A stretch of 64,000 nt of DNA from Alphaproteobacteria bacterium (GTDB lineage Bacteria > Pseudomonadota > Alphaproteobacteria > Ferrovibrionales > Ferrovibrionaceae). The stretch is taken from the NCBI GenBank assembly GCA_017307375.1, contig JAFKFH010000014.1, positions 62,001 through 126,000 on the forward strand. The letters run 5' to 3'. Below are positions 52,144 to 60,730 of this stretch, piece by piece. Both the position numbers and the translations under genes were made by a program. The first letter of the stretch is position 1. Every line of letters starts with the position of its first letter. A model generated the notes under the pieces. That model was not told the DNA's origin and did not search any database. It saw only the letters and a list, made by a program, of their open reading frames with translations.

Positions 52144-53085
52144 TTACGCCACGCCTTCCGTCCCCGCGCCGCAGATCACGACGCCGACCCGCGCGCCCGC
52201 GGCCTCCGGCACCAGCCCCTCGGCCAGTGCCGCCAGCCCGGCGGCGGCGGCGATTTCCAGCGCCAGCCCGCATTCGGTCCAGGCCGCCGCGGCGGCCCGT
52301 TCCATCGCCGCATCGTCGACCAGGGCGATACGGGCGACATGGGCGGCGATGATGTCGAGGTTGAACTGTTCCGAGCGCCGCGGCGCCAGGCTGCCCGCCC
52401 GCGTCGCGATGCGGTCGAGGGTGACCAGCGCGCCCTCCCTGACGCTGTCATGCAGCGTCGCCGCCCCGACCGGTTCGACCCCGATCACCGTGATCGCCGG
52501 CTTGATCAGCTTGGCGGCGCGGGCGATGCCCGAAATCAGCCCGCCGCCGCCGATCGCGACCACCAGGACGTCGAGGTCGGGTTCGTCCTCCAGCATCTCC
52601 AGCGCGATCGTGCCCTGCCCGGCCACGACGCGCGGATCGGCGAACGGATGGACATAGGTCAGCCCCTCGCGCGCCGCATGGGCCAGCGCCGCCGCGTTCG
52701 CCTCGTCCCAGACCTCGCCGACGACATTGACCGTCGCGCCCCAGCGGGCGAACTTCTTGACCTTCGCTGCGGGCGTCGAGGTCGGCAGGTAGATGGTGAC
52801 CGGCGCCCCGAAGGCTTGCCCCGCGCAGGCGACGCCGAGGCCGTGATTGCCGCCCGAGGCGGTGACGAGGCCGCGGGCGCGCTCGGCCGCGGTCAGCGAG
52901 GCGACGGTATTGGCCGCGCCCCGCGCCTTGAACGAGCCGGTGACCTGCAGGTTCTCGAGCTTGAGCCGCAGGCTTGCGGCACCGCCCGGTGCCCAGGGCG
53001 CGGCATCCAGCATCGGCGTGCGGCGCACGCGCCCCTGCAGGCGGCCGGCGGCCGCGCGGAAATCATCGAGTGTCAGTTCAGCCAC
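52144..53085 (-). CDS. PLP-dependent serine/threonine dehydratase
   Basis: A 313-residue fold-type II enzyme: PLP lysine in TGSFKARGA, the SGGNHG loop, and the glycine loop GGGGLISG. It lacks the C-terminal regulatory domain of biosynthetic IlvA, like catabolic threonine/serine racemase-dehydratase enzymes. Starts: GTG 53085 overlaps the MaoC stop as GTGGCTGA and fits the family N-terminus; ATG 53103 would add six residues. It is coupled to the MaoC gene. Confidence 0.88.
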   Translation of the reverse strand: MAELTLDDFRAAAGRLQGRVRRTPMLDAAPWAPGGAASLRLKLENLQVTGSFKARGAANTVASLTAAERARGLVTASGGNHGLGVACAGQAFGAPVTIYLPTSTPAAKVKKFARWGATVNVVGEVWDEANAAALAHAAREGLTYVHPFADPRVVAGQGTIALEMLEDEPDLDVLVVAIGGGGLISGIARAAKLIKPAITVIGVEPVGAATLHDSVREGALVTLDRIATRAGSLAPRRSEQFNLDIIAAHVARIALVDDAAMERAAAAAWTECGLALEIAAAAGLAALAEGLVPEAAGARVGVVICGAGTEGVA

Positions 53086-53932
53086 GCAACACGCACTTTC
53101 CATTGTTCAGCACGACGACGTCGCGCTCGACCACCTTCGAGCGGAAGGAGATCACCGCGCCGTCGCGCCACATCTCGGTGGCGATGGTCTCGCCGGGGAA
53201 GACGGGGGCGGAGAAGCGTGCCTCGAAGCTCGCCACCCGCGTCGGATCGAAATCGAGCAGGCCGTTGACCACGGCGGCGCAGGCATGGCCGTAGGTGCAC
53301 AGCCCGTGCAGGATCGGGCGGTCGAAGCCGCCCTTGGCGGCAAAGCCGGGATCGGCATGCAGCGGGTTGCGGTCGCCCGACAGGCGATAGATCAGCGCCT
53401 GGTTCGGCGTGGTCTTGCGGGCGCGGACCAGATCGGGCGCCCGCTCGGGCAGCGGATGCGGGGCCGGGCCGGTGCCCTGCGGCCCGCCGAAGCCGCCGTC
53501 GCCGCGCGCGAACACGGTGGACAAAAGCGTCGCCAGCGTCTCGCCCGACGCCTTGTCGCTCAGCGCGGTCTCGACATAGAGCACGCAGCCCTTGTCGGCC
53601 CCCTTGTCGAACACGTCGGTGATGCGCACCCGCGACACGATCGTGGCGGCCGGCGGCAGCGGCCGGTGCAGGCGGATGCGCTGTTCGCCGTGGACGACCT
53701 TGAACAGGTTCAGGCCCGAACGCTCGGCCCAGTCGTCGTCCCAGGCGATGACGGTGGCAAGCGTCGGCATCACCTTCAGCGCCCCCTCGAACACGAAGGG
53801 CAATTCGTCGCGGTTCAGCGGATCGTCGCCATAGCCGATGCCGAGGGCGTAGAGCATCACCTCGCGGTCGCCATAGACGAAGGTCTTTTCCGGGATGCTC
53901 AGGGCCTTCAGCCCGTCTGCGGTGACCGCCAT
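53078..53932 (-). CDS. MaoC family (R)-specific enoyl-CoA hydratase
   Basis: A protein of about 284 residues with two hot-dog halves. The hydratase 2 motif is complete: YRLSGDRNPLHADPGFA with the Asp and His that activate water. The N-terminal half (VYGDREVMLYALGIGYGDDP) is the degenerate partner, as in peroxisomal-type MFE2 hydratases. It hydrates trans-2-enoyl-CoA to (R)-3-hydroxyacyl-CoA, a possible feed to the PHB operon. The start is uncertain among ATGs at 53932, 53944 and 53950 in a G-rich context. Confidence 0.88.
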   Translation of the reverse strand: MAVTADGLKALSIPEKTFVYGDREVMLYALGIGYGDDPLNRDELPFVFEGALKVMPTLATVIAWDDDWAERSGLNLFKVVHGEQRIRLHRPLPPAATIVSRVRITDVFDKGADKGCVLYVETALSDKASGETLATLLSTVFARGDGGFGGPQGTGPAPHPLPERAPDLVRARKTTPNQALIYRLSGDRNPLHADPGFAAKGGFDRPILHGLCTYGHACAAVVNGLLDFDPTRVASFEARFSAPVFPGETIATEMWRDGAVISFRSKVVERDVVVLNNGKCVLRG

Positions 53933-54025
53933 CTCTCCCCCCATACACATCTTGATCTTTTGCCGCTACGATGCTTGGCAAAGGTTGACGTTTGCGTCAA
54001 CCGCGAAACGGGGAAGGAACGCCGG

Positions 54026-54874
54026 ATGGCCGAGTATACGACCTTCGATTTCACCGTGGCCGGGCATGTGGCCGAGATCCGGTTCAACCGGCCCGACCAG
54101 TACAACACCATGGTGATGGCGTTCTGGCAGGAACTGGTCGACGTCTTCGCCGAGATCGAGGCGCGGCCCGAGGTGCGGGCGGTGGTGATTTCCTCGACCG
54201 GGCGGCATTTCACCGCCGGCCTCGACCTCGCGGCCTTCGCCGGCATCGCCGCCGAACTGACCGGCGGCGACCGCGGGCGGATGGGCGAACAGCTGCGCCG
54301 CACGGTGATCGAGATGCAGGAGAGCTTCGCGGTGATCGACCGGGCGCGGGTGCCGGTGCTGGTGGCGACGCAGGGCGGCTGCATCGGCGGCGGGGTCGAC
54401 CTGATCTCGGCCTGCGACATGCGCTATTGCACCGCCGACGCCTATTTCTGCATCCAGGAAATCAACATCGGCATGACCGCCGATGTCGGCACGCTGCAGC
54501 GCCTGCCCCATCTGATGCCGGCCGGCATGGTGCGCGAACTGGCCTATACCGGCCGCCGCCTGCCCGCCGACGAGGCGCTGCGGCTCGGCCTGGTCAACCG
54601 CGTCTACGACAGCCACGAGCTGATGCTGGCCGACGTGCGTGCCATCGCCGCCGAGATCGCGTCGAAATCGCCGCTGGCGGTGACCGGCACCAAGCGGGTG
54701 CTGGCCTATACCCGCGACCATTCGGTCGAGGATTCGCTCGAATACATGGCAACGTGGCAGGCCGGCATGTTCCTGACCGGCGACCTGATCGAGCAGATGC
54801 TGGCCAACAAGGAAAAGCGGCCGGCGAAGTTCGACAACCTGATGCCGGCGCGGAACCTGGTCAGGCGGCGGTAG
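54026..54874 (+). CDS. crotonase, delta3,5-delta2,4-dienoyl-CoA isomerase-like
   Basis: A 282-residue enoyl-CoA hydratase/isomerase family enzyme. The crotonase oxyanion segments (SSTGRHFTAGLDLAAF and TQGGCIGGGVDLISACDMRY) are normal. Residues matching the three acidic side chains of the dienoyl-CoA isomerase ECH1 are present: Asp in GGGVDLIS, Glu and Asp in QEINIGMTADVGTLQRLP, with the Glu-Asp spacing kept. It would shift double bonds of dienoyl-CoA from odd-position unsaturated fatty acids. RBS GGGAAGGAA. Divergent from the MaoC gene. Confidence 0.83.
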   Translation: MAEYTTFDFTVAGHVAEIRFNRPDQYNTMVMAFWQELVDVFAEIEARPEVRAVVISSTGRHFTAGLDLAAFAGIAAELTGGDRGRMGEQLRRTVIEMQESFAVIDRARVPVLVATQGGCIGGGVDLISACDMRYCTADAYFCIQEINIGMTADVGTLQRLPHLMPAGMVRELAYTGRRLPADEALRLGLVNRVYDSHELMLADVRAIAAEIASKSPLAVTGTKRVLAYTRDHSVEDSLEYMATWQAGMFLTGDLIEQMLANKEKRPAKFDNLMPARNLVRRR

Positions 54875-54933
54875 GATCGCTTGACGGCTGCGCCCCCGGA
54901 GGCGTAGACGAATCAGACTGTCAGCAGAAAAGA

Positions 54934-55079
54934 CATGCCGGTTTTGGTAAGTCCGGCGCCTCGGTGACGAGGTTCTGTTCGGTGCCTCCAGGGCATCAGT
55001 ACCCATGGCGAGACAGGCACGGGATCAGTGTGCCTCGATCGTTGCATGGGTTGTCACCCCCTCGTCGTCTCATGCCGGT
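54934..55079 (+). promoter_or_regulatory. structured 5' leader with alternative hairpins before the VOC gene
   Basis: Successive hairpins are visible: GCCGG/CCGGC (54937-54957), CCTCG-GTGA-CGAGG with a GNRA-type loop (54959-54972), then a choice. AGGCAC (55015-55020) can pair with GTGCCT upstream (54982-54987) or with GTGCCT downstream (55030-55035), but not both. CATGCCGGT occurs at 54934 and again at 55071. Such mutually exclusive stems suggest a switch. No known riboswitch class was recognised. Confidence 0.35.
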
Positions 55080-55114
55080 CCCGTGTTCCTTCAATCGTTT
55101 CGAGGACACGACCC

Positions 55115-55492
55115 ATGCATCTCAATCATCTCGATCTCTGCGTGCCCGACGTGCCGGCGGCCGCGGCGTTCTTCACCCGCCATTTCGGCTTTCGCGAACT
55201 GGCGATGCGCGGCCGGGGGCGGCTGGCCGTGCTGGAGGACGGCGCGGGTTTCGTGCTGGTGCTGAGCAATCTCGAACAGGCCGGCGCCTTTCGCTACCCC
55301 GAGCAGTTCCACGTCGGCTTCGTGCTGGAGGACGAGGCGGCGGTCACGGCCGCCTATGACGACGTCAGGGCCGGCGGCGCAGCCATCGTCCATCCGCTGA
55401 ACCGCAACCGGCGCGGGCTGATGTTCTATTGCGCCTGCCCCGGCGGGATCATGGTCGAGGTGTCGGCGCGGCCGCCGCGCGATCGGGCCTAG
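55115..55492 (+). CDS. VOC family (glyoxalase/bleomycin-resistance-like) protein
   Basis: A 125-residue protein with the two beta-alpha-beta-beta-beta repeats of the vicinal oxygen chelate fold: [39 protein letters not shown] and [17 protein letters not shown], with metal-type positions in the first histidine and last glutamate. The ATG at 55115 has GAGGACAC upstream. Substrate unknown; possibly a small isomerase or resistance protein. Its stop shares the bases CTAG with the stop of the convergent DUF1328 gene. Confidence 0.82.
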   Translation: MHLNHLDLCVPDVPAAAAFFTRHFGFRELAMRGRGRLAVLEDGAGFVLVLSNLEQAGAFRYPEQFHVGFVLEDEAAVTAAYDDVRAGGAAIVHPLNRNRRGLMFYCACPGGIMVEVSARPPRDRA

Positions 55493-55650
55493 CGGCTCAT
55501 CAGCCCGCGGATCAGGCTGAGCGCGAACAGCACCACGAAGACGAAGAACAGGATCTGGGCGATCCCGGCGGCGGTCGAGGCGATGCCGCCGAACCCCAGC
55601 ACGCCGGCGGCGATGGCGACGATCAGGAAGGCGATGGTCCAATGCAGCAT
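55489..55650 (-). CDS. DUF1328 (UPF0391/YtjA-like) small membrane protein
   Basis: A 53-residue, two-helix membrane protein ([20 protein letters not shown] opening, then [17 protein letters not shown]) of the UPF0391 family. It is easily missed because it is short. RBS GGAGTATCCCTC precedes ATG 55650. These proteins are stress- or biofilm-associated and of unknown function. Convergent with the VOC gene; the two stop codons interlock at 55489-55492. Confidence 0.9.
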   Translation of the reverse strand: MLHWTIAFLIVAIAAGVLGFGGIASTAAGIAQILFFVFVVLFALSLIRGLMSR

Positions 55651-55741
55651 GAGGGATACTCCTGTGGCCTGTCCCTCATCGATCTAGCCCGGTTTGCGGC
55701 GGAAATCAGCGCCCGGCCGGTTTTTGTCACCGAGGTCACGA

Positions 55742-56395
55742 TTATGCCGCAAAGCGCGCGGCGAGCGCCTGGCGGAACGCCGCGGGCTGGCCCAGGAAGC
55801 GGCCGTGATCGAGGCCCCGCGGCCCGCCGCCGTCGTCGAGCACCAGCAGCGGCACGCCGTTATGGCCGAGCCGGGCGAGCAGGCCGGCGGCCCGGTCGCG
55901 TTCGGCCGCGGCGGCCGTGGCGGTGGCCGGATCGGCAATCGCCGCGGCCGTCGCGCCGGCATCGAGCCCCATGCCGGCGCCAAGCCCGGCCAGCACCGCC
56001 GGATCGGTCAGGTTGGCCCCGGCGACGAAGCGGGCATGCTGCATCAGCCCGAGGAATTCGGCCGCGCGGCCCGGCGCCAGGCGGTCGACCGCCTGCTTGG
56101 CCAGCGCGGTGTTCCACGAATCGATCGGCTGGTCGGGGTCGCCCAGCACGCCGTCGCGATAGGCGGCCGAAAACGGCTGGCCGGTCAGATGGGCGATGCG
56201 CTGGTCGTTCGACCAGGCATAGCGGGCGAATTCCGGGCTGTGCGGCATCGCCTGCGCGCCGGTGAACAGCGCGCGATGCATCAGCACCAGGTCGAGGCCC
56301 GGCAGCGGATCGCCGGCGATGGCCGCGACCAGCGGCGCGGCGGCATAGCACCAGCCGCACAGCGGATCGTGGATATAGGTCAGGGTCGCGGCCAT
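55742..56395 (-). CDS. DsbA family oxidoreductase (FrnE-like)
   Basis: A 217-residue thioredoxin-fold protein with the redox motif CGWC in DPLCGWCYAAAP near the N-terminus, a helical insert and the cis-Pro in GVPLLVLDDGG. It has no signal peptide, so it is cytoplasmic, as in the FrnE group linked to disulfide isomerase and oxidative stress. It lies 18 nt downstream of the QorB-like gene on the same strand and is likely cotranscribed. Confidence 0.87.
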   Translation of the reverse strand: MAATLTYIHDPLCGWCYAAAPLVAAIAGDPLPGLDLVLMHRALFTGAQAMPHSPEFARYAWSNDQRIAHLTGQPFSAAYRDGVLGDPDQPIDSWNTALAKQAVDRLAPGRAAEFLGLMQHARFVAGANLTDPAVLAGLGAGMGLDAGATAAAIADPATATAAAAERDRAAGLLARLGHNGVPLLVLDDGGGPRGLDHGRFLGQPAAFRQALAARFAA

Positions 56396-56413
56396 CGCCT
56401 TGCTCCTCGCGCG

Positions 56414-57277
56414 TCAGACGGTACGGTCGATCCAGGCGTCGATGCCCTCGATCGGCCGGCCGGCCAGCACCGCCGCATCCTGGCTGACCGGGTTCATCGT
56501 GCCGGCGGCGGCCGCGGCATGGATGCGGATCAGCGCCTCGATCAGGAAGTCCGGCAGGCCGAAGCCGGCCAGCACCTTGCCATAGGCGGCCGGGTCGGCG
56601 TCGACATAAGTGACCGGGCGGCCCAGCCGGGCCGACAGCCGCGCCGCGATCTCGTCATAGGCGAGGCCGAGCGGGCCGGTCAGGTCGTAGGTGCGGCCAG
56701 CATGGCCGCTGCCGGTCAGGGCGCCGGCGGTCGCCGCGGCGATGTCGGCGCGGGTGATGTAGGCGACGCGGGCCGCACCGGCCGGACCGGCGGGCAGCGC
56801 CAGCACGCCCTGCGCCCGCGCCCCGCCGATCGCGCCGGCCAGGTTCTCGGCATACTGGTTGTTGCGCAGGATGGTCCAGTCGAGGCCGCTGGCCTTCAGA
56901 TAGCCCTCGGTGTCGCCGTGGATCGTGGCGAAGTCGAGCGGATCGCTGCCGCCGGCGCCCACGAAGCTCGTATAGACGACGCGGCCGACGCCGGCCGCCC
57001 TGGCCGCGTCGATGGCGGCGCGATGCTGGCGGATGCGGATCTCGACCGGGGCTTCGCCCGAAACCAGCAGCAGCGTCGTCGCGCCGCGGAAGGCGTCGAC
57101 CAGCCCGGCGGGATCGTCGTAGTCGGCCTTCAGCACCTTGACGCCGCGGGCGGCGAGCGCCTCGGCCTTGGCCGGGTCGCGCGCGGTCGCGGCAAAACCC
57201 GCCGGCCCGACGCGGTCGAGCAGTTCGGCGGCGATGAGGCGGCCGAGCTGGCCGTTGGCACCGGTCATGACGATCAT
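56414..57277 (-). CDS. NmrA-type NAD(P)H quinone oxidoreductase (QorB-like)
   Basis: A 287-residue atypical SDR: nucleotide site TGANGQLGRL, the TARDPAKAEALAARGV stretch and the VYTSFVGAGG segment. This pattern matches QorB/YtfG quinone oxidoreductases. It has no canonical SDR active site, as usual for the family. ATG 57277 with GGAG about 9 nt upstream. Divergent from a LysR gene 101 bp away, and probably co-regulated with the DsbA-like gene in redox stress. Confidence 0.87.
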   Translation of the reverse strand: MIVMTGANGQLGRLIAAELLDRVGPAGFAATARDPAKAEALAARGVKVLKADYDDPAGLVDAFRGATTLLLVSGEAPVEIRIRQHRAAIDAARAAGVGRVVYTSFVGAGGSDPLDFATIHGDTEGYLKASGLDWTILRNNQYAENLAGAIGGARAQGVLALPAGPAGAARVAYITRADIAAATAGALTGSGHAGRTYDLTGPLGLAYDEIAARLSARLGRPVTYVDADPAAYGKVLAGFGLPDFLIEALIRIHAAAAAGTMNPVSQDAAVLAGRPIEGIDAWIDRTV

Positions 57278-57351
57278 CTGGATGGCTCCGTTGGCTGGAT
57301 CACGGGCCGACGATGCCGCCGGGGATCGCCCAGGAAAACTGATCAACTTTG

Positions 57352-57373
57352 GGTAATCTCTATCGTATTATCC
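57352..57373. promoter_or_regulatory. imperfect inverted repeat at the QorB-LysR divergent promoter
   Basis: GGTAAT (57352-57357) and ATTATCC (57367-57373) form a near-symmetrical site with T-N11-A character, 5 bp before the LysR ATG. This position fits autorepression and control of qorB-like transcription. Weak because one base disturbs the symmetry. Confidence 0.3.
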
Positions 57374-57378
57374 GATGG

Positions 57379-58314
57379 ATGAATATCGAAGGCCTCTCGC
57401 TCGACCAGTTGCGCGCCGCCGCCGCGGTGATGGCCGAGGGCAGCTTTTCCGGCGCCGCGCGGCGGCTGGGCCGGGCGCAATCGGCGATTTCCTATGCGGT
57501 GGCACAGCTCGAGGGGCAGCTCGGCCTGGCCTTGTTCGACCGCTCGGGCCACAAGCCGCAGCTCACCGCCGAAGGGCGCGCGCTGGCCGGCGAGATCGCC
57601 GCGATCCTGAACCGGGCCGACGGGTTGAAGGCGCGGGCCCGCGGCCTCGTCGCCGGGCTGGAGGCCGAATTGCCGCTGGTCTTCGACAGCGGCTTTCCGA
57701 TGGCCAAGGTGGCGACCGCGCTGGCCGCGCTGAACCTCGCCTTCCCCTCGGTCGCCACGCGACTGCTGGTCGATCACCTCGGGGCCGCGCAGGACCATGT
57801 CCGGGCGGGGCGCGCGATGCTCGCGGTCGCGGTGCCCGTGCCCGCCCTGACCGAGGAATTCCGCGAACGGGCGCTGGCGCCGGTCCGCGCGCTGCCGGTC
57901 GCCGCGTCCGGGCATCCGCTGGCGCGGCATCTGTCGGGCAGCGCGGCCCGGCCGCTGACCCGCAGCGACCTGGCCGATCACGTCCAGCTGGTGCTGGCCG
58001 ATCGCAGCGAGCGCACCCAGGGCCGCGACATGCGGGTCTATTCGGCCAATGCCTGGCGCATCGCCGACCATGGCGCCCGCCTCGCTTTGGTCCGCCAGGG
58101 CGTCGGCTGGTGCAGCATGCCCGAGCACATGGTCGCCGACGATCTCGCCGCCGGCCGCCTCGTCGTCCTCGAGATCGAGGGGCTGGCCCCGGCCGCCTGG
58201 GACCTGCCGATCGCTGCGTTCCACCTGCGCGACGCCGCACTCGGCCCGGCGGCGCGCTGGCTGCTCGACTGGCTGATGGCCGATGCCGCCCAGGCGCTGG
58301 GCCAGCCGGCGTGA
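57379..58314 (+). CDS. LysR family regulator
   Basis: A 311-residue LysR protein. The winged helix (GLSLDQLRAAAAVMAEGSF, AQSAISYAVAQLEGQLGLALF) and effector domain are complete. ATG 57379 is chosen; a TTG further upstream adds ten residues in the operator region. Divergent from the QorB-like quinone reductase, which it likely regulates. Ends 12 nt before the convergent SRPBCC gene. Confidence 0.87.
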   Translation: MNIEGLSLDQLRAAAAVMAEGSFSGAARRLGRAQSAISYAVAQLEGQLGLALFDRSGHKPQLTAEGRALAGEIAAILNRADGLKARARGLVAGLEAELPLVFDSGFPMAKVATALAALNLAFPSVATRLLVDHLGAAQDHVRAGRAMLAVAVPVPALTEEFRERALAPVRALPVAASGHPLARHLSGSAARPLTRSDLADHVQLVLADRSERTQGRDMRVYSANAWRIADHGARLALVRQGVGWCSMPEHMVADDLAAGRLVVLEIEGLAPAAWDLPIAAFHLRDAALGPAARWLLDWLMADAAQALGQPA

Positions 58315-58326
58315 TGCGCCCCGGGG

Positions 58327-59217
58327 TCAGCGGGCGGCGACGAAGCGTTCCAGCTTGCCCAGGGTCTGCTGGCCCAGTTCCACGGCGCCGAAGCCCTTCG
58401 CCGTCCGGAACTCGGCCACCGCGCTGAAGACCATGCCCAGCGTTATCGTCGTGGCCCCGTCCCGCTCCTCGAACGAAACCCAGGCATCGGCATGTTTCGG
58501 CCCGTTCTCGCCCCAATGCAGCGTATAGCCGATCCGCTCCTCGGGTCGGACGTCGTGATAGCGATGGTGATTCGGGAAGACCGTGCCGTCGGGGCCGATC
58601 ATGTCGAAGACCCATTCGCCGCCCTGCCGCAGGTCGATCCGCCGGGTGCGGCAGGAGAAGCCGTCCGGCCCCCACCATGACGGCAGCGTCTCGGCGTTCA
58701 TCCACGCGCCCCACACGACGGCGCGCGGCGCCTTGATCACCCGCTGCAGCACCATGGTCCGCTCGGCCACCTCGGCGAGGTTTTCCAGGCCGGCGCCGAA
58801 GCCTGCGCGATAGCCCGCCGCCATGTCGGCCGCCAGCGCCGACAGCTGGACCGTCACCACCAGCCGGCTGCGTTCGTCCGTGCCCGAGAGATCCGCCGTC
58901 ACCAGCGCGGCCGACTGCGTCGTGCCCGCGGCCGAGATCACCTCGTAGTTCACGCTGCGCCGCGCCGGCTGCAACTCGAGCCAGCCGCACTCGCAGCGGA
59001 TATCGGGCTGGCCCGCGACCCGGCAGAGCGAGACCTCGCGCCCGCCCACCCGGGTGTCGGCCTCCAGGAAGTCGACGGTGACCGCGGGCGATGGCGCGGC
59101 CCAGATCGCGCGGGCGGCCGGGGCCGTCCAGGCCTGCCACAGCACGTCCGGGGGCGCGGCCACCTCCCGCTCGAAGGTGAGCGTCGCGAAGCGGCCCGCG
59201 GCGAGGTTCTGCGTCAT
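58327..59217 (-). CDS. tandem SRPBCC (AHSA1-type) protein
   Basis: A 296-residue protein with two START-like/AHSA1 domains: EREVAAPPDVLWQAWTAPAAR with a later turn, then VLQRVIKAPRAVVWGAWMNA followed by LPSWWGPDGFS. Such domains bind hydrophobic ligands. Its ATG overlaps the ArsR stop as ATGA. ArsR plus AHSA1 is a widely seen pair of unknown substrate, in which the ArsR represses the operon. Confidence 0.87.
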   Translation of the reverse strand: MTQNLAAGRFATLTFEREVAAPPDVLWQAWTAPAARAIWAAPSPAVTVDFLEADTRVGGREVSLCRVAGQPDIRCECGWLELQPARRSVNYEVISAAGTTQSAALVTADLSGTDERSRLVVTVQLSALAADMAAGYRAGFGAGLENLAEVAERTMVLQRVIKAPRAVVWGAWMNAETLPSWWGPDGFSCRTRRIDLRQGGEWVFDMIGPDGTVFPNHHRYHDVRPEERIGYTLHWGENGPKHADAWVSFEERDGATTITLGMVFSAVAEFRTAKGFGAVELGQQTLGKLERFVAAR

Positions 59218-59555
59218 GTTCCGTTTTCCTTCATCACGTTCGTCACAAATGCGTCCAGCCGGTCGAGCCGGGCCTCCCAGATCGCCCGGTGTTCGTCGAG
59301 CCATGTCCGCACCGGGTCCAGCGCCTGGGGCACCACCGCGCAAGTGCGGATGCGCCCGTCCTTGGACGAGGTGATCAACCCCGCCTCCTCCAGTACCGCA
59401 AGATGCCGCATCACCGTCGGCAGCCGCAGTCCGGTGGGGCCGGCCAGATCCGTTACCGCCGCCGGGGTTCCGGCAAGCCGGGTCAGGATCGACCGGCGGG
59501 TCGGATCGGCGAGCGCGTGGAACAGCAGCGAGAGATCGCGATCATGCTTAGCCAT
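59214..59555 (-). CDS. ArsR family transcriptional regulator
   Basis: A 113-residue winged-helix regulator (FHALADPTRRSILTRLAGTP, LPTVMRHLAVLEEAGLI). It lacks the CVC metal-binding pair, so it is not an arsenic sensor; it belongs to the SRPBCC-associated group. Repeats containing CTTAGC surround its start codon and lie upstream, probably its operator. It is coupled to the SRPBCC gene. Confidence 0.9.
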   Translation of the reverse strand: MAKHDRDLSLLFHALADPTRRSILTRLAGTPAAVTDLAGPTGLRLPTVMRHLAVLEEAGLITSSKDGRIRTCAVVPQALDPVRTWLDEHRAIWEARLDRLDAFVTNVMKENGT

Positions 59556-59616
59556 ATCGCTAAGTATCAGCTGATGCGTCGGCGGGGAAGCGAAAACTTC
59601 GTCAACTTGCTAAGTT
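59547..59616. promoter_or_regulatory. ArsR operator-like repeats
   Basis: CTTAGC-CATATC-GCTAAG (59547-59564) is a perfect inverted repeat spanning the ArsR start codon. AACTT-GCT-AAGTT (59604-59616), about 40 bp upstream, shares the ACTTAGC core on the minus strand. Two symmetrical sites with a common core fit autorepression by the ArsR dimer. Confidence 0.5.
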
Positions 59617-59629
59617 TTCCGGGTCGGGG

Positions 59630-60661
59630 TCAGCCGGCGTAATAGAGCTCGGCCATGCCGGCGAGTTCGGCGCAGAGTTCCTGGCGCCACGCCTTCGGCT
59701 CCAGCAGCTCGGCGCCGGGGCCGAGCCAGCGGACCAGTTCGAACACCTTCGCCCGGTCGTTCTCGCCGTAGGTCATCATGACGGTGCCGGGCAGGTCCGG
59801 GCGAAAGGCCGCGTGGCGGAAGTACCAGTCGCCGCGCAGCCGGTCGGCCTGGGCGCTGGTCAGGCGCAGCCGCACCGGGCTCGACCCCGCCCACTGCTCC
59901 ATCGCCTGGGTCAGCCAGCGGCGGCCAAGCCGGGCCCGGACGTCGAATCCCGGCTCGGGCGCGACCGTCGCCATCGACGGTTCGATCGCGGCGACGCGGT
60001 CGGCCCGCCACATCCGTTCCGTGCCCCCGCCGGCGCGGCGGCCCAGCAGGTACCAGCGGTCGCGGTCCCACAGCACACCGAGCGGCGCGGCCTCGATCGT
60101 CTCGGCCGCGCCGTTGTCGCGATAGGGGGTGGCATAGGTCAGGCGGACCAGCGTGCCGTCCAGCACCGCGTCGAGAAAGGTTTCGATCGCCCGCCCCTCG
60201 GCCTGCAGCGCGGCGGCCGGATCGGCGGGGGACGCCGCCGGCAGTTCGGGGTGGAAGGCGTCGGCCGCCGGCGGCTCGATACCGATCACCCGGCCGGTCT
60301 CGGCCAGGATCGGGCGCAGCTTCGCCGGCAGCGCCGCGACCAGCTTGCGCTCGGCCGAATCGAGGGCGACGGCATAAGGGGGCGCGCGCAGCGAGCGGAC
60401 GACGGCCAGGCCCATCAGCGCCGCCACCGCCTCGGCCCGGGTGAAGGCGACCGGCGGCAGGAAATAGCCTTCGAGCAGGCGATAGCCGCCGCGCATGCCC
60501 CGCTCGGCATAGACCGGCACGCCGGTTTCCGACAGCATCTCGACGTCGCGATAGATGGTGCGGATCGATACTTCGAAGCGGGCCGCCAGCTCGGCCGCGG
60601 TGACGACGCGGCGGTCGCTCAGGATCAGCAGAATCGCAAAGGCGCGCTCGGTCCGGGTCAT
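59630..60661 (-). CDS. YafY/DeoR-type regulator with WYL domain
   Basis: A 343-residue regulator: N-terminal HTH_11 (TERAFAILLILSDRRVVTAA, FEVSIRTIYRDVEMLSETGVPV), a middle region, and the WYL domain (GVLWDRDRWYLLGRRAGGG) with a WCX end. WYL domains bind nucleic-acid-like ligands or ssDNA. No divergent target is adjacent. ATG 60661 is preferred because the HTH begins immediately. Confidence 0.88.
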   Translation of the reverse strand: MTRTERAFAILLILSDRRVVTAAELAARFEVSIRTIYRDVEMLSETGVPVYAERGMRGGYRLLEGYFLPPVAFTRAEAVAALMGLAVVRSLRAPPYAVALDSAERKLVAALPAKLRPILAETGRVIGIEPPAADAFHPELPAASPADPAAALQAEGRAIETFLDAVLDGTLVRLTYATPYRDNGAAETIEAAPLGVLWDRDRWYLLGRRAGGGTERMWRADRVAAIEPSMATVAPEPGFDVRARLGRRWLTQAMEQWAGSSPVRLRLTSAQADRLRGDWYFRHAAFRPDLPGTVMMTYGENDRAKVFELVRWLGPGAELLEPKAWRQELCAELAGMAELYYAG

Positions 60662-60730
60662 CGCCCGGCAATCCTGACGCGGGCGCGGAAAAAAAGCCAC
60701 GCCGCAGACTGTAAGCTTGAAGTAATACGA

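Noticed and set aside
54934-55079. Known cobalamin, TPP or SAM riboswitch before the VOC gene
   Set aside because: The conserved cores of these classes are not present in the leader.
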